A DNA stretch of 7,969 nt, taken from the NCBI GenBank assembly GCA_900764215.1, contig CAAFNI010000268.1, positions 1 to 7,969 of the forward strand, given 5' to 3'. Under the pieces are notes generated by a model. It ran no database searches. It saw nothing but the letters and a program-made list of their open reading frames with translations, and had not been told where the DNA came from. Position numbers and translations under genes: made by a program. Below are positions 1-7,861 of this stretch, piece after piece; within the stretch, counting starts at the first letter, position 1; each line of letters begins with the position of its first letter. Source of the stretch: an uncultured Sutterella sp. (GTDB lineage Bacteria > Pseudomonadota > Gammaproteobacteria > Burkholderiales > Burkholderiaceae_F).

Positions 1-32
1 AGGGGGAAGTGTATCCAGAACGTCAAAAAACA

Positions 33-65
33 CGCCTCAAACGAGAGTCATTCTCATTTGAGGCG
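33..65 (-). terminator. Strong hairpin with minus-strand T-run, probable (bidirectional?) terminator
   Basis: A 9-bp perfect stem (CGCCTCAAA at 33-41 with TTTGAGGCG at 57-65) continues into a 4-bp inner stem (GAGA 43-46 with TCTC 52-55) after one mismatch. On the minus strand the stem is followed, after TG, by six T (the A-run at 25-30), as expected for an intrinsic terminator of leftward transcription. On the plus strand only GTTGAAAT follows, so it would be a weak terminator for a rightward gene lying before the window. No gene it could serve is visible, so the direction is uncertain. Confidence 0.55.
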
Positions 66-125
66 TTGAAATCGAGGCGTTCCCTTGGGTTGTTGGCCTT
101 GATGAAATATCCAAGCTAGTGGTGC

Positions 126-158
126 TTTAAAGCGTCAATTTCTACGTATAAATACGTA
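126..158 (+). promoter_or_regulatory. Candidate promoter with overlapping 16-bp palindrome
   Basis: TACGTAT (143-149) and ATACGTA (152-158) form a perfect inverted repeat around two A residues, the shape of a dimeric repressor site. Inside it TATAAAT (147-153) resembles a -10 element. The upstream TTTAAA (126-131) is a poor -35 with short spacing (15 bp). A regulator binding the palindrome would cover the -10 box. This is a pattern-based suggestion only, and the regulator is unknown. Confidence 0.3.
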
Positions 159-292
159 ACTTCTAGAAAATTTTATTCGACCTCTGCGCTCCCGCGCAAA
201 TCATCCGCACGGATGACCCTGATCGCAAATGTTGGGGCCTTGTCTTATCATTAGTCGATTGCGCCGAAAGAACGCTTCCGGCACCGAACTCA

Positions 293-344
293 GGCCCGTC
301 AGGGCCAGGCGCCGCACTCCGGTCGCCCGGGCACCCGCCGGGCG
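293..344 (+). other. Two GC-rich hairpins in the leader of the first synthetase
   Basis: GGCCC (293-297) pairs with GGGCC (302-306) around GTCA. CGCCCGG (324-330) pairs with CCGGGCG (338-344) around a 7-base loop. Neither is followed by a T-run, so they are not intrinsic terminators. They lie about 50-100 bases before the GTG start and would structure the mRNA leader if transcription starts upstream. Some such pairing is expected by chance in DNA this GC-rich. Confidence 0.25.
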
Positions 345-390
345 CGTCCCCATGGAAGCCGGCCACACGATTCGAACAGGATTATCAACA

Positions 391-2256
391 GTGAGCTCCA
401 ATCCCCAGAACACCGCGGACGAAGGCCTTGAACGCATCAAGGCGCTCGACGTCCTCACGACGCTTCCCGAACTCTTGACGCACCACTTGACCGTCAGGCC
501 CGACGACGTTGCCTACAAGGTCTACGACAATGCGTCCAAGGCCTGGAAGGATCTCACCTTCAAGAACGTCTACGACCAGGTTCACGCCTGGCGGCACGCC
601 TTTGCGGCCCGTTCCGAGCTCGTGCGCGGCGACCGCGTCGCGATGCTCCTGCCCAATTGCCCGGAAGCGGTCTTCTTCGACCTCTCGGCGCTCTCCAACA
701 CGCTCGTTCCCGTGCCGCTTCACGCGATCGACACGCCCAAATCCTCCGCGTTCATCCTGAACGACTCGGGCGCCAAGGTGCTCGTGACGAACAAGCTTCT
801 CAAGTGGAAGCAGATCCGCGAAGCCGCCGAAACGCCGGAGATCCGCCTCGTCGTCATCACCGACGACAAGGGTTGCGACGACCTCGAAGCCCCGATTCCG
901 GTCATGTCCGCGGAGACCTTCCTCAAGCTCGGCGAAACGAGCCAGCTTCCCAAGGACGCTCCGAAGCCCACCGACCTTGCCGCGCTCGTCTACACCTCGG
1001 GCACCACCGGCAACCCCAAGGGCGTGATGCTCACGCACCGCAACGTCATCTCGAACATTCAGGGCGTGCTCAAGAATCTTCAGCCGAGCGGCCACGAGAC
1101 CTTTCTCTCATTCCTGCCGCTCTCGCACACCTTCGAGCGCACGACCTCCTACTACCTTGCGCTCGGGCTCGGCTACACCACGGCCTTCAACCGGTCCATC
1201 GCGAACCTGCAGGCCGACTTCCGCGAAATCCGTCCGACGGTTCTCATGAGCGTGCCCCGCGTTTATGAAATGATTTACGCGAAGCTTCAGGACGGTCTGG
1301 CCAAGAAGTCCGCCTTCGTCCGCTATCTCTTCGACTGGGCGGTCGAAGTGGGCTGGCGCCGCTTCTGCCGCGAGAACGGCCTGCCCGTCGAATCGTCCGC
1401 CCGAGCCTGGCTCGATCCCGTCGTCGCCGGCTTCCTCGACAAGAAGGTGGGCAGGCAGCTGCGCGCCGTCTTCGGCGACCGCATCCACCTCTACATCTCG
1501 GGCGGCGCCGCTCTGAGCCCGGCCGTTGCGCGCACATTCTTCGCGCTCGGCGTGCCCATCTATCAGGGCTACGGCATGACGGAAACCTCTCCGATCATTG
1601 CCGTCAACAAGGTCGGCCACAACCACCCGAGCACCGTCGGCCCGGCCCTGCCCAACATCGAGGTGCGCCTTGGCGAAGGGGACGAGCTGCAGGTGCGCGG
1701 CCCCTCCGTCATGAAGGGCTACTGGAACCGCGAGGAGGCCACCAAGGCGATCTTCACGGAAGACGGCTGGCTGCGAACGGGCGACGTCTGCACGATCTAC
1801 CCCGACGGCAACATCCGCATCACGGGCCGCATCAAGGAGATCATCGTCACGAGCACCGGCGAAAAGGTGCCGCCCGCCGATCTCGAATCCGCCATCACAT
1901 CCGACCGCCTCTTCTCGCAGTGCATGGTCGTGGGCGACGACCGTCCATTCATCGCCGCCGTCGCGGTCCTCAATCCGGAGGAGTTCAAGACGGTCTGCGC
2001 CGAGCTCGGACTTGATCCCGACAGCCCCGAATCACTCCGTGACCCCGGCTTCAGGAAGCTCGCCCTCAAGCGCATCAAGACCGCCGCCGCAGGCTTCCCG
2101 AACTACGGCGTACCGCGCCAGGTGCACTGCACGCTTGATGCCTGGACGATCGAAAACGGCCTGCTCACGCCGACGCTCAAGATGAAGCGCAATCTCATCC
2201 GCCAGCGCTACGCGGCTGAAATCAGCGCGCTTTACGACACGCTCGTCAAGCACTGA
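391..2256 (+). CDS. Long-chain fatty acid--CoA ligase (AMP-forming), first paralogue
   Basis: This is an acyl-adenylate-forming enzyme of the FAA1-like long-chain acyl-CoA synthetase family. It activates a fatty acid with ATP and then transfers it to coenzyme A. Visible motifs are the ATP-binding YTSGTTGNPKG (residues 201-211), YGMTETSP (394-401), the TGD aspartate (D465), the hinge GRIKEIIVTSTGEK from 479, and the C-terminal catalytic-type lysine in LTPTLKMKR (K597). All core elements are intact, and the 621 residues are normal for the family. No signal peptide or membrane segment is evident. I chose GTG 391 because the protein from there aligns in layout with the paralogue downstream and AGG (378-380) precedes it. 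An in-frame ATG at 352 and the longer frame from 229 add unfamily-like residues. The acyl chain length preferred, and the pathway fed (beta-oxidation or phospholipid synthesis), cannot be read from sequence. Confidence 0.93.
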   Translation: MSSNPQNTADEGLERIKALDVLTTLPELLTHHLTVRPDDVAYKVYDNASKAWKDLTFKNVYDQVHAWRHAFAARSELVRGDRVAMLLPNCPEAVFFDLSALSNTLVPVPLHAIDTPKSSAFILNDSGAKVLVTNKLLKWKQIREAAETPEIRLVVITDDKGCDDLEAPIPVMSAETFLKLGETSQLPKDAPKPTDLAALVYTSGTTGNPKGVMLTHRNVISNIQGVLKNLQPSGHETFLSFLPLSHTFERTTSYYLALGLGYTTAFNRSIANLQADFREIRPTVLMSVPRVYEMIYAKLQDGLAKKSAFVRYLFDWAVEVGWRRFCRENGLPVESSARAWLDPVVAGFLDKKVGRQLRAVFGDRIHLYISGGAALSPAVARTFFALGVPIYQGYGMTETSPIIAVNKVGHNHPSTVGPALPNIEVRLGEGDELQVRGPSVMKGYWNREEATKAIFTEDGWLRTGDVCTIYPDGNIRITGRIKEIIVTSTGEKVPPADLESAITSDRLFSQCMVVGDDRPFIAAVAVLNPEEFKTVCAELGLDPDSPESLRDPGFRKLALKRIKTAAAGFPNYGVPRQVHCTLDAWTIENGLLTPTLKMKRNLIRQRYAAEISALYDTLVKH

Positions 2257-2272
2257 TCCGCCCGGCGCCGAT

Positions 2273-2306
2273 GCCGCCCGCACGCCCCGACGTCGGGCGG
2301 CTTTTT
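2273..2306 (+). terminator. Intrinsic terminator after the first synthetase
   Basis: GCCGCCCG (2273-2280) pairs perfectly with CGGGCGGC (2294-2301) around a 13-base loop, followed by five T (2302-2306). It starts 17 bases after the stop codon. The loop can also form a competing palindrome, CCCGACGTCGGG (2286-2297). Stem, GC content and T-run all fit a Rho-independent terminator. Confidence 0.8.
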
Positions 2307-2312
2307 CAATCA

Positions 2313-2354
2313 ATGGAAAAGCAGAAGAGCCTAGGGTATGCCCCTATTTCATGA
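2313..2354 (+). CDS. Possible 13-codon leader ORF (weak)
   Basis: An ATG at 2313 opens a frame encoding MEKQKSLGYAPIS, ending at TGA 2352-2354. It runs through the first arm of the hairpin at 2338-2372, as leader peptides of attenuators do. There is no good Shine-Dalgarno sequence: the nearest purine-rich stretch, GGCGGC, lies in the previous terminator stem and is too far away. There is also no run of one amino acid. It may well be chance. Confidence 0.15.
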   Translation: MEKQKSLGYAPIS

Positions 2355-2377
2355 TCCGCTTCAGCGGGGCATTTTTT
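2338..2377 (+). terminator. Second hairpin with T-run, terminator or attenuator
   Basis: ATGCCCC (2338-2344) pairs with GGGGCAT (2366-2372), and the last T begins a six-T run (2372-2377). The 21-base loop is long, though TGA/TCA (2352-2354, 2361-2363) can add inner pairs. An alternative hairpin, TAGGG (2332-2336) with CCCTA (2342-2346), uses the same left arm, so the two structures exclude each other. It lies 77 bases before the second synthetase start. It is either a back-up terminator or a switchable attenuator; the sequence cannot decide. Confidence 0.5.
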
Positions 2378-2453
2378 GAAGAAAATTGATCCGCCGACCC
2401 GCACCCGCCCTGCGCCGCAGCAGCAAGAGACACTTTTCGCTTGAGAGACACAC

Positions 2454-4301
2454 GTGACGAACAACCGATCCTTTGTCGACGACTTCCGCACCATTCCGGA
2501 CATGCTCCGCCACACGGTCGCCGCCTGGCCCGAACGCGAAGCGTTTCGCCAGTACGACTATGCTGAGCGCCGCTGGTTCTCCATCACCTGGACGACGTTT
2601 CTCGAACAGGTGATGCGCTGGCGCCGCGCCTTCGCCCGCATGGGACTCGTCAAGGGCGAACGCGTCGCAATGCTGCTCACCAACTGCATCGACGCCGTCA
2701 CGTTCGACGAAGCCGCGCTCTGCGCCGGCCTGGTGCCGACGCCCCTTCACGCGATCGACACCGCCGGCTCCTCCGCCTACATTCTGAAGGACTCCAACGC
2801 CCGCTTCCTCGTCACCACGTCGCGCGCACGCTGGAACGCCATCGCCGAAGCTGCGGGCGACGAAGGACTGCCCGACATGCGGCTCGTCGTATTCACGAAC
2901 GAACAGGTCGAGCCCGGCGCCGTCACCCGCGTGGGCGGCCGCGACGTGGCGCTTTCGGGCCTGCAGGAGTGGCTTGCCACGGGAGAAGGCGTCGCCGACG
3001 CCGAACTGCCGCCCGAGCCCGGCGCCGACGACCTTGCGGGCTTCATCTACACCTCGGGCACCACGGGACGGCCCAAAGGCGTGATGATCACGCACCGCAA
3101 CATCGTCTCTAACGTCCAGCAGATCAACCAGTGCTTCGAATTCAACGAAGAAGACGTGTTCCTCTCGTTCCTGCCCTTCTCGCACACCTTCGAGAGAACC
3201 GTTGCGCACTACAATTCGCTCGCCCACGGCAGCGCCATGGCCTTCGCGCGCAGCGCGGCCCAGATTGAGAACGACCTGCGCGAAGTCAAGCCCACGCTCA
3301 TGTGCTCCGTGCCGCGCATCTACGAAAAAATCCATCAGCGGCTTCTGCACGAATTGGCCGAAAGCTCCGAGGAAAAGCGCCACCAGACCGCTTGGGCGCT
3401 AGAGACCGGCTGGCGGCGGTTCGCCGAGGCCAACCATCTTCCGATCGAACTCTCGCCCCGCGCCCAGCTCGACGAGACCGTCTGGCCCCGGCTGGACGTA
3501 GAAATCGCCTCCGAAGTCCGTGAAATCTTCGGCGGCCGCCTGCGCGCCACCTTTGCCGGCGGCGCAAGCCTCAACTATGCCGTCGCACGCTTTTTCTGCG
3601 CGCTCGGCATCAACATCCTTCAGCTCTACGGCCTGACGGAAACCTCGCCCATCGTCTCCTTCACCCGCATGAAGGACAACCATCCGGACTGCGTGGGCCA
3701 CCCGGTTCCAGGCTGCGAAGTCAAGCTCGGCCAAAACGACGAGCTTCTCGTTCGCGGTCCCCAGGTGATGAAGGGCTACTGGAACCGGCCGCTCGAGACG
3801 GCAGCGGCCTTCGATGACGGATGGTTCCGCACGGGCGACCAGGCCGATCTTTCTGACGGCGGCCGCGTGCGCATCAAGGGCCGCATCAAGGAGATCATCG
3901 TCACGAGCACCGGCGAGAAGATTCCGCCCGTCGATGTCGAATTCGCCATTCAGGAGGACCGCCTTTTCGAGCAGGTGCTCGTCATCGGCGACAACCTTCC
4001 CTACGTCACCTGCCTTGTGGTCGTCAATGCCAAGCTCTGGGCCGCCTTCTGCGCCGAACTGAAGCTCGACCCCGAGGATCCGGCAACGCTTCAGTCCCGC
4101 GACGTCCAGCGCCAATGCCTGCGCCGCGTGCGCCACGCCTGCCGGGCCTTCCCGCAGTACGGCGTCCCCAGAGCCGTCGCCATCACGCGCGAGCCTTGGA
4201 CGGTCGACAACGGCCTGCTCACGCCCACCATGAAGCTGCGCCGCCCGCAGATCATGACGGCCAACGCCAAGCTCATCGAAAGGCTTTACGCCTCTCGCTG
4301 A
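2454..4301 (+). CDS. Long-chain fatty acid--CoA ligase (AMP-forming), second paralogue
   Basis: This is a second enzyme of the same family and reaction as its upstream neighbour, and clearly a paralogue: the two share order, length and motif wording throughout. The ATP-binding loop is YTSGTTGRPKG (residues 199-209), followed by YGLTETSP from 392, TGD from 460, the hinge GRIKEIIVTSTGEK from 476, and the C-terminal lysine in LTPTMKLRR (K594). It has 615 residues, is soluble-looking and has no visible defect. The GTG start is supported by GAGAG (2443-2447) six bases upstream and by matching the paralogue's N-terminus. Differences concentrate in the N-terminal and central substrate-binding parts, for example around residues 120-190, so the pair may differ in acyl preference. 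That is inference. It could act on other carboxylic acids, but the long-chain group is the best fit. Confidence 0.93.
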   Translation: MTNNRSFVDDFRTIPDMLRHTVAAWPEREAFRQYDYAERRWFSITWTTFLEQVMRWRRAFARMGLVKGERVAMLLTNCIDAVTFDEAALCAGLVPTPLHAIDTAGSSAYILKDSNARFLVTTSRARWNAIAEAAGDEGLPDMRLVVFTNEQVEPGAVTRVGGRDVALSGLQEWLATGEGVADAELPPEPGADDLAGFIYTSGTTGRPKGVMITHRNIVSNVQQINQCFEFNEEDVFLSFLPFSHTFERTVAHYNSLAHGSAMAFARSAAQIENDLREVKPTLMCSVPRIYEKIHQRLLHELAESSEEKRHQTAWALETGWRRFAEANHLPIELSPRAQLDETVWPRLDVEIASEVREIFGGRLRATFAGGASLNYAVARFFCALGINILQLYGLTETSPIVSFTRMKDNHPDCVGHPVPGCEVKLGQNDELLVRGPQVMKGYWNRPLETAAAFDDGWFRTGDQADLSDGGRVRIKGRIKEIIVTSTGEKIPPVDVEFAIQEDRLFEQVLVIGDNLPYVTCLVVVNAKLWAAFCAELKLDPEDPATLQSRDVQRQCLRRVRHACRAFPQYGVPRAVAITREPWTVDNGLLTPTMKLRRPQIMTANAKLIERLYASR

Positions 4302-4323
4302 GACGCCTCTTCCCCCTTCCTTC

Positions 4324-4354
4324 AGAGGGGGCATCCTCAAGGGATGCCCCCTCT
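4324..4354 (+). terminator. Perfect 13-bp hairpin after the second synthetase
   Basis: Positions 4324-4336 pair without a mismatch with 4342-4354 around a 5-base loop, 22 bases after the stop codon. Downstream is CTTGCTTGCGG, which lacks a proper T-run, so intrinsic termination could be inefficient. The hairpin could instead protect the 3' end of the mRNA. No T-run follows on the minus-strand side either. Confidence 0.5.
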
Positions 4355-4405
4355 CTTGCTTGCGGCTCAACGACTTCAGGCGCGAGAGAAATTTTTTCGC
4401 CCAAA

Positions 4406-4436
4406 TTCCCCAAAGTCCGTTAAAAAGCGCTACACT
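4406..4436 (+). promoter_or_regulatory. Candidate guaB promoter (weak)
   Basis: TACACT (4431-4436) fits the -10 consensus at four of six positions and lies in the most AT-rich patch of the spacer. The best upstream match, TTCCCC (4406-4411), is poor and gives 19-bp spacing. If used, transcription would start near 4443 and leave a leader of about 185 bases. A second option is TATATT (4599-4604) right before guaB, which lacks a good -35 box. Confidence 0.25.
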
Positions 4437-4617
4437 ACTGCCGCAAATCAATCTCCCAATTGCAGATCCGGTCGAGCTCTCTCCCGCTTCTGCAGAAGAG
4501 CAGGTCAGCGGATGCCAGATCCCTCCTGTACTGCGGGCGTTCAATTTCCTATTTACGCGCGCTTCTTCGACTTTCGCATACACGTCGAGGATCGCACGTA
4601 TATTTTTTTTTGTGCTT

Positions 4618-4622
4618 AGAGG
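4618..4622 (+). promoter_or_regulatory. guaB ribosome-binding site
   Basis: AGAGG lies five bases before ATG 4628 and fixes this start against the open frame reaching back to 4460. It sits only six bases after the nine-T run. Confidence 0.7.
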
Positions 4623-4627
4623 TTGTT

Positions 4628-6094
4628 ATGCGAATCCTTCAGAAGGCCCTCACCTTCGACGACGTTCTTCTCGTCCCCGCCTATTCCGAAGTCCTCCCCC
4701 GCGATACCCAGCTCTCCACGCAGCTGACGCGTAATCTCCGTATCAACATTCCGATGGTCTCCGCCGTGATGGACACGGTGACGGAAGCCCGTCTTGCCAT
4801 CGCCATCGCTCAGGAAGGCGGCATCGGCTTCATTCACAAGAACATGTCCGCCGACCAGCAGGCCGCCGAAGTTCTGAAGGTCAAGCGTCACGAAGCCGGC
4901 GTTGTTGCCGAACCGATCACGATCGGCCCCGACATGCTCGTCGGAGACGTCATCGCCCTCGCCCGAGAAAAGCACATCTCCGGTCTTCCGGTCGTTGACG
5001 GCAAGAAGGTTCTCGGCATGGTCACCAACCGCGACCTCCGCTTCGAAACCCGCATGTCCGTCCCGGTCTCCGAAGTCATGACCCCGCGCGAACGTCTCGT
5101 CACGGTCAAGGAAGGCGCCTCCCTCGAGGAAGCCAAGGCCCTGATGCACGCTCACCGCCTCGAGCGCGTTCTCGTCGTCGACGACGACTTCAACCTTGCC
5201 GGCCTCATGACCGTCAAGGACATCACCAAGGCCACGGACCACCCGTTCGCCGCCAAGGACGCCTCGGGCAAGCTGCTCGTCGGCGCCGGCGTCTCCGTCG
5301 GCGGCGGCACGGAAGAGCGCGTCGAGAAGCTCGTTGACGCCGGCGTCGACGTCATCGTCGTCGACACGGCTCACGGCCACTCCCAGGGCGTGCTCAACCG
5401 CGTCAAGTGGGTCAAGGAACACTATCCCAATCTGCAGGTCATCGGCGGCAACATCGCCACGGCCGCCGCCGCTCTGGCTCTCGTTGATGCCGGCGCCGAC
5501 TGCGTCAAGGTCGGCATCGGCCCGGGCTCCATCTGCACGACCCGCATCGTCGCCGGCGTCGGCGTCCCGCAGATTTCCGCCATCTCCAACGTCGCTGAAG
5601 CGCTTCGCGACACGGGCGTTCCCTGCATCGCCGACGGCGGCATCCGCTTCTCCGGCGACATCTCCAAGGCCATCGCCGCCGGCGCCAACGCCGTCATGAT
5701 GGGCGGCATGTTCGCCGGCACGGACGAAGCCCCGGGCGAAGTCATTCTCTACCAGGGCCGCTCCTACAAGTCCTACCGCGGCATGGGCTCCCTCGGCGCC
5801 ATGGGCAAGGGTTCCGCCGACCGCTACTTCCAGGACAACAATCAGGGCAACATCGACAAGTTCGTCCCCGAAGGCATTGAAGGCATGGTTCCCTACAAGG
5901 GCCCGCTCGCCCAGATCATCTATCAGATGATCGGCGGCCTGCGCTCCTCCATGGGCTACTGCGGCTGCCGCACGATCGACGAAATGCGCACGCGCGCCCA
6001 GTTCGTCGAAATCACGGCCGCCGGCTGGCGTGAATCCCACGTCCATGACGTGAAGATCACGAAGGAAGCTCCGAACTATCGTCAGGAACACTAA
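4628..6094 (+). CDS. guaB: IMP dehydrogenase
   Basis: It catalyses the NAD-dependent oxidation of IMP to XMP, the committed step to guanine nucleotides, in the cytoplasm as a tetramer or octamer. The 488 residues are the typical bacterial length. The N-terminal barrel part has LTFDDVLLVPAYSEVLP (8-24). Two CBS domains follow at about 95-145 and 150-205, the usual site of purine-nucleotide control. The barrel then continues with VVDTAHGHS (244-252) and the catalytic loop GPGSICTTR (298-306) with nucleophile C303. Further on are ADGGIR (335-340), the YRGMGSLGAM substrate region (383-392), the flap pair R399-Y400, and the C-terminal HDVKITKEAPNY. Nothing is missing. ATG 4628 is supported by AGAGG and by the conserved N-terminus. 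guaA lies 114 bases downstream, the common guaB-guaA pairing. Confidence 0.98.
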   Translation: MRILQKALTFDDVLLVPAYSEVLPRDTQLSTQLTRNLRINIPMVSAVMDTVTEARLAIAIAQEGGIGFIHKNMSADQQAAEVLKVKRHEAGVVAEPITIGPDMLVGDVIALAREKHISGLPVVDGKKVLGMVTNRDLRFETRMSVPVSEVMTPRERLVTVKEGASLEEAKALMHAHRLERVLVVDDDFNLAGLMTVKDITKATDHPFAAKDASGKLLVGAGVSVGGGTEERVEKLVDAGVDVIVVDTAHGHSQGVLNRVKWVKEHYPNLQVIGGNIATAAAALALVDAGADCVKVGIGPGSICTTRIVAGVGVPQISAISNVAEALRDTGVPCIADGGIRFSGDISKAIAAGANAVMMGGMFAGTDEAPGEVILYQGRSYKSYRGMGSLGAMGKGSADRYFQDNNQGNIDKFVPEGIEGMVPYKGPLAQIIYQMIGGLRSSMGYCGCRTIDEMRTRAQFVEITAAGWRESHVHDVKITKEAPNYRQEH

Positions 6095-6121
6095 TTCCGA
6101 CGGCTGAAAAGCTCTGAAGTC

Positions 6122-6151
6122 AAGGCGCGGCGGTTTTTCCCGCCGCGCCTT
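6122..6151 (+). terminator. Hairpin between guaB and guaA
   Basis: Twelve bases at 6122-6133 pair perfectly with 6140-6151 around the loop TTTTTC. It starts 27 bases after the guaB stop. Only two T remain outside the stem before CGCATTTCTT, so termination may be partial and allow read-through into guaA. It may also act as a processing or stability element within a guaB-guaA transcript. Confidence 0.65.
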
Positions 6152-6169
6152 TCGCATTTCTTATAGAAT
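6139..6169 (+). promoter_or_regulatory. Candidate guaA promoter (weak)
   Basis: TAGAAT (6164-6169), within TTATAGAATG, matches five of six bases of the -10 consensus. It lies 39 bases before the guaA start, a sensible distance. At standard spacing the -35 position falls inside the preceding hairpin and is GC-rich, so no -35 box is recognisable. It would need an activator or be weak. Confidence 0.25.
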
Positions 6170-6208
6170 GCAATCGCCAATTTCTTTTTCCACACGGACA
6201 ACAGATAC

Positions 6209-7774
<1,566 letters not shown>

Positions 7775-7825
7775 GATAAGGCGCTGAACTGACGAATTTT
7801 CCCTGCGAACTTCTTCAGTGCAATG

Positions 7826-7861
7826 AACCCCGACGGCACTCATGCCGGCGGGGTTTTCTTT
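7826..7861 (+). terminator. Intrinsic terminator of guaA
   Basis: AACCCCG (7826-7832) and CGGCA (7834-7838) pair with TGCCG (7843-7847) and CGGGGTT (7849-7855) around the tetraloop CTCA, with a single A/G mismatch. TTTTCTTT (7854-7861) follows the GC stem. It lies 51 bases after the guaA stop. The T-tract ends exactly at the group II intron boundary, so this terminator also appears to be the intron's insertion target. Confidence 0.9.

Larger units (their letters stand above)
66..390. other. Gene-free upstream region of the first acyl-CoA synthetase
   Basis: I see no supportable gene here. Positions 100-180 are clearly AT-richer than the rest of the window, which suits a promoter region. After about 185 the base composition returns to GC-rich. 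The 229-390 part is open in the frame of the downstream synthetase, but its translation is low-complexity and rich in Arg, Pro and Ala, unlike the start of any acyl-CoA synthetase. It is best read as untranslated leader. GAGGCGTT occurs twice, at 60-67 and 74-81. Confidence 0.5.
2257..2453 (+). other. Spacer between the two synthetase genes
   Basis: This 197-base gap is too long for tight translational coupling and holds two successive terminator-like hairpins with T-runs (2273-2306 and 2338-2377). The last 75 bases before the second gene are free of obvious structure. No convincing promoter was recognised, so expression of the second synthetase depends either on read-through or on a promoter I cannot identify. 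Confidence 0.5.
4302..4627 (+). other. 326-base spacer and guaB leader region
   Basis: No gene is visible. In order, the stretch holds a perfect 13-bp hairpin just after the synthetase stop, an AT-rich patch with T6 (4392-4397), a weak -10-like TACACT (4431-4436), a 12-bp palindrome CTTCTGCAGAAG (4487-4498), a TCGAC/GTCGA inverted repeat (4567-4571, 4584-4588), and a run of nine T (4603-4611) shortly before the guaB ribosome-binding site. Reading guaB further upstream in the open frame to 4460 gives 56 extra residues not found in IMP dehydrogenases, so this is non-coding. Confidence 0.55.

Noticed and set aside
1..115. Possible gene tails: a plus-strand frame ending at TGA 67-69 and a minus-strand 30-codon frame from 115 to 26 with stop at 23-25
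   Set aside because: Both run through the same palindromic hairpin, so both look open by symmetry. Neither has a start in the window or a recognisable family motif. The left neighbour would be needed to decide.
229..390. N-terminal extension of the first synthetase back to ATG 229 or ATG 352
   Set aside because: The extra residues are Arg/Pro/Ala-rich, have no counterpart in the paralogue, and neither ATG has a good ribosome-binding site. GTG 391 gives a family-like start.
382..390. DnaA-box-like TTATCAACA before the first synthetase start
   Set aside because: It is a single site with one mismatch to the consensus, with no cluster, AT-rich unwinding region or replication gene nearby.
4460..4627. 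56-codon extension of guaB upstream of ATG 4628
   Set aside because: IMP dehydrogenases begin at the MRILQKALTFDDVLL segment. The extension crosses the nine-T run, and AGAGG at 4618-4622 supports the later start.
4437..4627. Known purine or ppGpp/PRPP riboswitch in the guaB leader
   Set aside because: I could not recognise the conserved core of any such class, and those classes are mainly known from other phyla. Only unspecific hairpins are visible.
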